From Brevundimonas aurantiaca (GTDB lineage: Bacteria > Pseudomonadota > Alphaproteobacteria > Caulobacterales > Caulobacteraceae), in contig NZ_JACHOQ010000006.1 in the NCBI RefSeq assembly GCF_014199955.1, positions 58,685 to 122,684 of the forward strand: a DNA stretch of 64,000 nucleotides. The letters run 5' to 3'. Shown here one piece after another: positions 52,877 to 59,373 of this stretch (the stretch's first letter is position 1; each line of letters opens with the position of its first letter). Under the pieces are notes generated by a model, which worked only from the letters and a program-made list of their open reading frames with translations, searched no databases and had not been told where the DNA came from. The translations under genes and the position numbers were made by a program.

Positions 52877-53505
52877 GGCGGATCAGACGTCCCGCTCGCC
52901 GGCCGAAGCCGCGCCGCGCCGAGTGAGAGGATCGCGGCCGCGTCGCCGCGACGGTCGTGGTAGTCGCGCAGCGCGGCGCGGAGCTCCCCGTTTCGGTCGG
53001 CCGCAGCCAGCGCCAGAATCCGATCGGCTTCCCCGTCGGCGTCGCCGAAAGCATGACGCTCCGCCTCTTCGAACTGCCGGAGTTGGCCTGTCACCCGGTC
53101 ATAGGCCCTGCGCAGCACGGCGTTGCCGGTCCGCTGGACCAATTCGTCGAACAGGGCGTGAAGCTCCGAGACGGGCTCGCCGTCTCGCTGCGGCGTCCGG
53201 CCGTAGGTCGGCAGACCAGCTGTCAGATCGAGGCCCGCGAGCAGGCAGACCAAACGAAATCCATAGCGGTCGCGCACGGCACCGGAGTCCAGACGCACGG
53301 CGAGAAAGCCACCCGCCGGCCCGCGTTCGATCAGCCCCTCGCCGCACAGCCAGGACAGGGCTTCCCGCACGGGCGTGGTCGACACGCCCAGTCGCCGGGC
53401 CTCCTCGACGATGACGATCGGCCGGCCCGCGGGGTAGCCGCCCGTCTGAGCTCGATCCCGGATGCGGTCCAGGGCCAGGAAGAAGGGATCGCGACTCTTC
53501 GCCAT
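52873..53505 (-). CDS. GntR-family transcriptional regulator heading the conjugation operon
   Basis: A 210-residue regulator. The winged helix is IVIVEEARRLGVSTTPVREALSWLCGEGLIERGPAGGFLAVRLDSGAVRDRYGFRLV, typical GntR/FadR with TPVREALS recognition helix; the remaining all-helical FCD-type part is degenerate. Its TGA overlaps the traG ATG by 4 bases, so it is translated with the transfer genes and may autoregulate them. ATG 53505 follows TGGAG; a GTG at 53520 is possible. Confidence 0.85.
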   Translation of the reverse strand: MAKSRDPFFLALDRIRDRAQTGGYPAGRPIVIVEEARRLGVSTTPVREALSWLCGEGLIERGPAGGFLAVRLDSGAVRDRYGFRLVCLLAGLDLTAGLPTYGRTPQRDGEPVSELHALFDELVQRTGNAVLRRAYDRVTGQLRQFEEAERHAFGDADGEADRILALAAADRNGELRAALRDYHDRRGDAAAILSLGAARLRPASGTSDPP

Positions 53506-53681
53506 GACGGACTCCAGCACTCGAAACTCCCAACTCAGCAGCCGCCCCGAGGCTCGCCAACAGGTTGCAGGGATTTTCGATCCGAACCCGCCGCATATCG
53601 GCGGCCCGTCCGCCGCAAAGCGGCGGGATTCCGGCGGCAGCGGCGCGCGCCTGGAAATTCATGTGCGCCTTCATAGCTGAT

Positions 53682-53695
53682 CAAGGATTACCTTG
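53682..53695. promoter_or_regulatory. Inverted repeat between divergent GntR and HTH genes
   Basis: CAAGG-ATTA-CCTTG is a perfect 5-bp inverted repeat in the 231-base gap between the minus-strand GntR gene (53505) and the plus-strand HTH gene (53737), 42 bases upstream of the latter. Candidate operator for one of the two regulators; no direct proof. Confidence 0.4.
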
Positions 53696-53736
53696 GCTTT
53701 TGAGCAGACCCGGGAACAATGCGGAAAGGTTGTGCG

Positions 53737-54222
53737 ATGCCTGACAAACCTGACCCGCCGAGACGCGACAACGACCTGCTGTCCCTGGCGCTGAAGCTCA
53801 TCCGTCGGCATCGCGGCCTGACCGCCCTCGAGATGGCGCAGAAGATGCAAATGCCGCTGCGGACCTACGAGCGGTTCGAGGCGGGAGGCAGCCGGTTGAA
53901 CATCGACTATGTCCATCGCTTCGCCGCCGCGACCGACAGCGACCCCTACGCCATCATCATGGCCGTTGCGATCGGCTCGCCGGAACTGGCCCTTCGGTGC
54001 GCCGACAACAAGCTGGTGACCACTCTCACCGTCGGCGCCCAGCGCTTCGACCAGATCCTCGGCGACCGCATCCAGGCTCTCGAAGCCCGTGCGATCATCG
54101 ACGCCGTTTGCACCATGTTCGATCAGCTGTTGATCGACAGCGCCGATCAGCAACGAGCCGCGCAATGGCTGGAGAGGGGCGTCTCGGACCTGTCATCGAT
54201 CCGTCCGAAGCCAGGCCGATAG
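53737..54222 (+). CDS. Cro/C1-type helix-turn-helix regulator
   Basis: A 161-residue protein. LALKLIRRHRGLTALEMAQKMQMPLRTYERFEAGGSRLNIDYVHRFAAATDSDPYAIIMA is an XRE-type helix-turn-helix; the remainder is helical. ATG 53737 is preferred, since GGAAAGG stands before it; an ATG at 53719 is the alternative. It is divergent from the conjugation operon and 92 bases before the lasso precursor gene. It could control either; the proximity to GntR makes an element-level regulator as likely as a lasso regulator. Confidence 0.8.
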   Translation: MPDKPDPPRRDNDLLSLALKLIRRHRGLTALEMAQKMQMPLRTYERFEAGGSRLNIDYVHRFAAATDSDPYAIIMAVAIGSPELALRCADNKLVTTLTVGAQRFDQILGDRIQALEARAIIDAVCTMFDQLLIDSADQQRAAQWLERGVSDLSSIRPKPGR

Positions 54223-54314
54223 AGAAATATACGTCAGATATAGTTTTGAGCTTGAGCAATCGGGGCGCTCACTCCTTGCGCCGCAATCGTGGCGACAACC
54301 AAGGAGAGACGACT

Positions 54315-54437
54315 ATGAAGACGCCCAAACTGCGCCTTGTCAGTTTCGGCAGCGCCATGGCGCTGACCCGGGATGGCTTGGGCACCATGTTCGAAGAAGC
54401 CGGCGTGAAGATCGGCCGGTATCCCAGCGAGGGCTGA
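54315..54437 (+). CDS. Lasso peptide precursor
   Basis: A 40-residue peptide too short for most gene callers. Ribosome-binding site AAGGAG 8 bases before the ATG. Leader: MKTPKLRLVSFGSAMALTR with P4, L6/L8, G12 and T18 matching the L-x3-G-x5-T leader pattern read by lasso RRE domains, Thr18 being the -2 Thr. By that rule the core begins at D20: ring candidate DGLGTMFEE (acceptor E8 or E9) and a 12-residue tail ending RYPSEG. If cleavage were one residue later the core would begin with Gly and the acceptor be E7 or E8. Followed by B and C genes, which confirms the class. Confidence 0.9.
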   Translation: MKTPKLRLVSFGSAMALTRDGLGTMFEEAGVKIGRYPSEG

Positions 54438-54444
54438 AAGGCCC

Positions 54445-54473
54445 GCGGACGGCCGTCATTTGCGGCCGTCCGC
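54445..54473 (+). promoter_or_regulatory. Stem-loop between precursor and B genes
   Basis: GCGGACGGCCG (54445-54455) and CGGCCGTCCGC (54463-54473) pair perfectly around TCATTTG, starting 7 bases after the precursor stop. There is no T run, so it is more likely an mRNA-protecting or partial-termination hairpin that raises precursor output over the enzymes. Confidence 0.85.
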
Positions 54474-54528
54474 ACTTCCTTCGACGTGCATCCGGCAAGG
54501 GCGCTCGAACGAGACTCACGAGCATGGA

Positions 54529-55173
54529 ATGACTGAATCACTATTCTGTTCGCCGGGGGTATACATGGCTGTCGTCGATGACGATGTCATCGTCCTCGAT
54601 GTGAAGGGCGACGCCTATCATTGCCTGGTCGCCGGAGCGCAGACGCTCCGCATTACTCCCCAGGGGGGTCTATCTATTAGTGACCCTCTATTGGCTGCGG
54701 ACCTACAGGATGCCGGGCTGATCAGGGGAGCTCCATTCGACATGGAGCGCCCCGCACCGATCCTACCGCAGCGGGAGTTGCTACCGTCCCGAAGCCCTCC
54801 ACGCAGTGAAATCCTCCGTATCGGCCTTTCCTGGATCGTCGCAGCCATCATCTTTCGCAGAAAGCGCCTGCACACGCTTGTCGACTTTCACCGGGGCGCG
54901 ACACGAGTCACCGCCAAGCGAAGCGAGAAGGCTCTCGCCGAGATCGTCGGCGCCGCCCGGATGGTCCGACCATGGATTCCTGGCGAAGGCGAATGTCTGC
55001 AGCGGTCTTTCCAATTGCGCTGCGTCCTAGCCAGCCAAGGGATCGCAACAGACTGGGTGTTCGGCGTTCGCACGTGGCCCTTCGGCGCCCACTGCTGGCT
55101 CCAGATCGGCGACCTCGTCGTTGGAGACAGGCTGGCCCGTGTAAGACGCTATGTGCCGATCATGAGGGCATGA
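54529..55173 (+). CDS. Lasso peptide B protein: RRE domain fused to leader peptidase
   Basis: A 214-residue fusion. Residues about 1-75 are a PqqD-like RiPP recognition element (VYMAVVDDDVIVLDVKGDAYHCLVAGAQ...DLQDAGLI), which binds the leader. Residues about 90-214 are the transglutaminase-like Cys protease: C156 in GEGECLQRSFQLRCVLASQGI, H188 in FGAHCWLQIGD and D200 in VVGDRL form the expected triad (compare McjB). It removes the leader before cyclisation. ATG 54529 is used; ATG 54565 is less likely since it cuts into the RRE. ATGA overlap with C. Confidence 0.94.
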   Translation: MTESLFCSPGVYMAVVDDDVIVLDVKGDAYHCLVAGAQTLRITPQGGLSISDPLLAADLQDAGLIRGAPFDMERPAPILPQRELLPSRSPPRSEILRIGLSWIVAAIIFRRKRLHTLVDFHRGATRVTAKRSEKALAEIVGAARMVRPWIPGEGECLQRSFQLRCVLASQGIATDWVFGVRTWPFGAHCWLQIGDLVVGDRLARVRRYVPIMRA

Positions 55174-56933
55174 GATTGGGCGACTATCTCTTGGTATGCC
55201 GAACGCCGGGGGACGACGCCGCCCGTTCGCTTTCAACCGCCCTGGAACAGCGCGCCGCTCTTGAGGGACATCTTATTGCACCGCTCAATGCGCATGCATG
55301 GCTCGCGGTTCGCGGCCCGGTGGCGCCAAAAACGGTCTCGATCGGAGGATGGACGCTGATCGGCGACGTGTTCGACCGCCAGTCCCCGATCCTTCCAACG
55401 CCTTCCGCCGAGGATCCGTGGGCGTATGAACGCAAGCTCGTCTCGCGGATATGGGGTCGATACGTTGGTGTGCTGTTCGAGCGAGGGGACCGCCCGTCAG
55501 CCTTTCTTCGAGATCCCTCGGGCGCCTTGGAATGCGTGACCTGGACGCAGGATGGTCTGACACTCGCCTGTTCGGCCGCGGAGGACTGGCTCATCCGAGA
55601 CCTTCGGCCGGCATGGCGCATCAATGTCGATCGGGTCGCACAGGCTTTGCACAGTTTGGTCGCCGGAACTGGTGACCTTCTTATTGATGGCCCCACCGCC
55701 CTTGAGCCGGGGACAATTCAGGCCCTTCCGCTCACGCGGCCGGCCGCAACAATCTGGGAGCCGGCCGATTTCGCCGATCGCAGTCTTGATCCGGCGCCTC
55801 CCATCGACGAGGCGATGCTCCGAATACGCCGGGCGATTGACGAGGCTGTGTCCGGTCTGGCGAGCCTTCCCGGACCGCTCGGCGCCGAGGTGTCCGGGGG
55901 ACTGGACTCCAGCCTGGTCGCCGCCAGTCTCAGACATAACCGCCCCGATGCCGTCAGCGTCTGGCTCAACGCCTACGGCTCGACCCCGGAGTCTGACGAA
56001 CGGGACTATGTAACGATCTTGGGTCGCGCCCTGGGGTTCAAACCCCTGTGCGCAAGGCACGCCACCGGGCCGATCACCTCTGACTGGCTGACCTCGCTCG
56101 CCGGCGGATTTCGACCGGGTTTGAACGCGCTCGATCATCCGCAGGACCGATCATGGACCGGTCTGCTGGAAAAGGCGGGGGCGACTGCCCTCATGACCGG
56201 CAAGGGCGGCGACAGCGTTCTCTTCCAAGCGGCGACGACGGACGTCTTCACCGACGTCTGGCTCGGCGCTGGTTGGCGAGCGTTAGCGTACGCCGATCTT
56301 GCGGAACTCGCGGCAGCGAACGAGATCTCCGTTTGGTCGATGATCCGCGCCGCGCGTCGGCATCGCCGGCACGATCCCCAGCCCCTGCTCCGCAACCACC
56401 CCATGCTTGCCCTTCCAGGCGCAGAGCCGGGACCTCATCCCTGGCTCTCTGACCTGCAACGGTTCGGGCCGGCCAAGAGATTCCAAATCGCGGGGGTCGC
56501 GGACAGCGTTTCGCACCACGGCCCTTCCGCGCTGACCCGAGCGATCGACGTCAGACACCCTCTGTGCGCCCAACCCGTCGTCGAAGCCTGTCTCGCGCTG
56601 CCGACCTCTCTGTTGACCATCGGCGGTCGAGACCGGGGTCTGGCGCGGCGCGCCCATCGCGACCGTTTGCCCGCGGATATCGTCGAGCGAAGAACCAAGG
56701 GTGAAATGACCCGGGTCTATGGACGCATGATCGCGGAGAACCTCGATGTTCTGAGGCCGTGGCTGGCGGACGGCCGGCTCGCAGCCTGGGGCGTGATCAA
56801 CCGCAAGGCGGCCTTGACCGAGCTCACCCCTGAAGCGCTCATCTGGCAGGGCCAGCACGCCGCCATCCTCACGGCGGCGGCGTTCGAGGGCTGGGTTCGG
56901 ACCTGGGAAGCGCGCCTGTCTCCACTGTACTGA
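55170..56933 (+). CDS. Lasso cyclase C (asparagine synthetase-like)
   Basis: A 587-residue ATP-dependent macrolactam synthetase. VSGGLDSSLV (242-250) is the pyrophosphatase loop that adenylates the Asp/Glu side chain; MTGKGGDSVLFQ is the second nucleotide box. The N-terminal domain has the glutaminase fold but lacks the catalytic Cys2 (it begins MRLGDYL), as in all lasso cyclases. It joins the core N-terminus to E8 or E9. Its 3' end overlaps the convergent isopeptidase gene by 65 bases. Confidence 0.94.
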   Translation: MRLGDYLLVCRTPGDDAARSLSTALEQRAALEGHLIAPLNAHAWLAVRGPVAPKTVSIGGWTLIGDVFDRQSPILPTPSAEDPWAYERKLVSRIWGRYVGVLFERGDRPSAFLRDPSGALECVTWTQDGLTLACSAAEDWLIRDLRPAWRINVDRVAQALHSLVAGTGDLLIDGPTALEPGTIQALPLTRPAATIWEPADFADRSLDPAPPIDEAMLRIRRAIDEAVSGLASLPGPLGAEVSGGLDSSLVAASLRHNRPDAVSVWLNAYGSTPESDERDYVTILGRALGFKPLCARHATGPITSDWLTSLAGGFRPGLNALDHPQDRSWTGLLEKAGATALMTGKGGDSVLFQAATTDVFTDVWLGAGWRALAYADLAELAAANEISVWSMIRAARRHRRHDPQPLLRNHPMLALPGAEPGPHPWLSDLQRFGPAKRFQIAGVADSVSHHGPSALTRAIDVRHPLCAQPVVEACLALPTSLLTIGGRDRGLARRAHRDRLPADIVERRTKGEMTRVYGRMIAENLDVLRPWLADGRLAAWGVINRKAALTELTPEALIWQGQHAAILTAAAFEGWVRTWEARLSPLY

Positions 56934-59364
56934 CTTCGCTTGAATCATCCAGCGTGTACGCCAGCCAGTCGAAGATCTGCTTGTAGCGGTCCCTGATGTT
57001 GGCCGGGCTCCAGGTCAGATGCTTTTCGCCCCAGTACGTCACCAGCCTCGCTTCGCCGCCATTGCGGAGAATCGCGCTGAACATTCGTTCGGCCTGGGTC
57101 ATCGGCGTGAAGTCGAGGTCGGCGGTCAGAAACAGAATCGGACGGGTGATGCGGTCCGCGCGCAGGAACGGGCTAGTGGCGGCGTAGTCGTCCGGCGCAA
57201 GCCATGGCGGGGCGCCGAGAGCGCCCTGCCCCGTCTCGGTCCAGCCCTGGTTGAACCGGAAGAACATGCCGTTCTCCGGCTGGATCCGCCCAATCGCATC
57301 GAACTCTCCCCAGACCCCGAGCATGTCGCTGTAGGCGGATGAGGCGATGTACGATCGATAGCGGCTCGAGCGGACGGCGATTTCCAGCGCCGCGTATCCC
57401 CCGAAACTATGCCCCCAAAGGACCATTCGGTCGGCGGGCAACTCAGGCATGGCGGCGAGCACGGCATCGATGGCGAGATCGACACTCCGCGCATAGGCGT
57501 CGCCCCGTTCGCGAACGGGCAAATCCCCGGGCACGGATGGACTGACAACCGCATAGCCGGCGGCCACGAATACTTCGGGCCGAAAGCTGTAGGTCATGGT
57601 CAGGGGATCCAGTCTCGCGAGGTTATCCGCCCAACCGGGATAGGGTCCGACGATCACGCCGCGCACGTCGCCTGGCCTCTTCGGCAGGAATACCCAACTC
57701 GTCGTCTCTCGACCATCGAGATCCGGATGTTTAACCGCCTCGGCCTCGGTCATGACGACATCGGCCAGCGCGGCGTTCACCCCATCTATGGCTTGCGTGC
57801 GGCCCGACGACTGGTTGACCAGGGTGTCGGCGAGCCCTGTGGGTCGAAGCGATAACGCAGCGCGGTCCGACAGCGCGAGCGTCCTGTCATCTAGTGCGCC
57901 CCCCTGCCCCAACCTGGACGATCGCTCGCCATTCATCATCAGAAGTTGACCCTCGGCGTCGATGGCGAGGGACCACTTTCGACGGGGGGCTTCGTTGCTC
58001 TTCAACCGCCGGCCCATGGTGAGGTCGAACAGGACCGTCTCGCGGATCCGCTGGTCCGTATCCGAAAGTGGTTGAACGCCCGCATCGGACATAGCCCAGT
58101 ATCGTCCGTCGGCGAAAACGTAGAGCCGGTCCGTCGTCGCGGCCGCTATTCGAGCCGGGGCCGCGACGAGGGAAGTCGTCAGAGCGATGGGAGCTCGTCC
58201 AAGTGACAGGAGATACCAATCCCGTCGCTCGCTACCCGACGCTCGAGCGTGAAGAACTGGAGCCCGACCAAGCCAATCCGCCTGTACGCCAGCAACGACG
58301 ACGCTCGCCGAACTGCCAACCTCCAAGCCGTCGCACGAGAACGTCTCCACGCCCTCGGCGGCCCCCACGCTCATCAAGCTCCCCCGATCCCAACGACGGC
58401 CGTCGCGCCGCCCCCAGAAAAGAACCCGTTTGGAATCCGGAGACCAGCGTAGGAGATGAGGTGCGATGTCCAGATGGGTGAGCTCAGGCGTGATCGCACG
58501 AGACTCCAGGTCGACGAACGCCAATCTACGTCGGCGATCATCCTCCATGTGGAGCAGCTCGGGATCCCCGATGGCCATGAGTTCCCTCCGTCGGACCAAG
58601 GCGACGGTGCCGCCGTCCGGCGACAATGCGAAGTCCGCGATGAGTCCCTCCGCCAAGACCTCGGCCTCGCCAGTTCCCGCGTTCAGCTGAACAAGAGCCT
58701 GCGTAGGCTCGGGCGCCTCAGTCGTCATCACACCGTCCTGGGCCTCGATCACAGTGCGGGAGGGCTCCTGTCCCAGGGCCGTGCGGTTCCACGCCTCGAC
58801 CCTGCGTCGCATGCTCGTTCGATCATAGCCCAGCACCAGGGGCAGGCTGCCGTCGGGACGAACGGCAGCGATGATTGTTTCATCCGACGCCCACTGGGCC
58901 GTGGCGCCGCCCAGCGGCAGGTCCGGAGTCAACCCGGTCCAACGTACGGCTCGATCCGACAGGGTGACGACGCCGTATTCGAACGCATCTCCCCGCAACC
59001 TCGTGATCAACATCCGTTTTCCCGAAGGAGACCAGCCGACAAGCTGCAGCCCCAGGCCCTCGCCCGGAAGCAGGCGCACGGGAGCGGAGTTCGGATCGCC
59101 CAGATCCACGAGCCAAACCTCCATGATGGACCACGTCGACCGACCGTTGGACTCGACGCGGGGCATCGTGTCGTAGCCCGCTCGCTTCTCGTAGACCGCC
59201 CATCGCCCGTCCGGCGAGATCGACGCGCGACCGAAGGCTTCCAGGCCGAGAAGATCGTCCACGGTCAGCGACCTGGAGACGCCTGCGGTCTGTGCGTGTG
59301 TGGCGCCGGCCAGGCAAAGCGCTGCCAGCACCGCGCCCGCGAGGCGGTGAAAGACGTTCCACAT
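56869..59364 (-). CDS. Lasso peptide isopeptidase (AtxE-like, prolyl-oligopeptidase family)
   Basis: An 831-residue exported hydrolase: signal peptide ending ATHAQT, LTVDDLLGLEAFGRASISPDGRWAVYEKR (typical AtxE opening), a seven-blade propeller to about 560, then an alpha/beta-hydrolase. Nucleophile S653 in WGHSFGGYAALEIA, acid D749 or D751 in FLTADLDFTP, and H782 in GEKHLTWSP. AtxE enzymes open the isopeptide bond of the lasso once it is re-imported. Starts 10 bases after the TonB receptor stop. Convergent with, and overlapping, C. Confidence 0.92.
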   Translation of the reverse strand: MWNVFHRLAGAVLAALCLAGATHAQTAGVSRSLTVDDLLGLEAFGRASISPDGRWAVYEKRAGYDTMPRVESNGRSTWSIMEVWLVDLGDPNSAPVRLLPGEGLGLQLVGWSPSGKRMLITRLRGDAFEYGVVTLSDRAVRWTGLTPDLPLGGATAQWASDETIIAAVRPDGSLPLVLGYDRTSMRRRVEAWNRTALGQEPSRTVIEAQDGVMTTEAPEPTQALVQLNAGTGEAEVLAEGLIADFALSPDGGTVALVRRRELMAIGDPELLHMEDDRRRRLAFVDLESRAITPELTHLDIAPHLLRWSPDSKRVLFWGRRDGRRWDRGSLMSVGAAEGVETFSCDGLEVGSSASVVVAGVQADWLGRAPVLHARASGSERRDWYLLSLGRAPIALTTSLVAAPARIAAATTDRLYVFADGRYWAMSDAGVQPLSDTDQRIRETVLFDLTMGRRLKSNEAPRRKWSLAIDAEGQLLMMNGERSSRLGQGGALDDRTLALSDRAALSLRPTGLADTLVNQSSGRTQAIDGVNAALADVVMTEAEAVKHPDLDGRETTSWVFLPKRPGDVRGVIVGPYPGWADNLARLDPLTMTYSFRPEVFVAAGYAVVSPSVPGDLPVRERGDAYARSVDLAIDAVLAAMPELPADRMVLWGHSFGGYAALEIAVRSSRYRSYIASSAYSDMLGVWGEFDAIGRIQPENGMFFRFNQGWTETGQGALGAPPWLAPDDYAATSPFLRADRITRPILFLTADLDFTPMTQAERMFSAILRNGGEARLVTYWGEKHLTWSPANIRDRYKQIFDWLAYTLDDSSEVSTVETGALPRSEPSPRTPPP

Positions 59365-59373
59365 CGTCGGATC

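Noticed and set aside
51026..52963. Open frame of 645 codons on the plus strand opposite traG
   Set aside because: Shadow of the TraG coding frame; no domain, Arg/Asp/Glu/Gly-rich translation.
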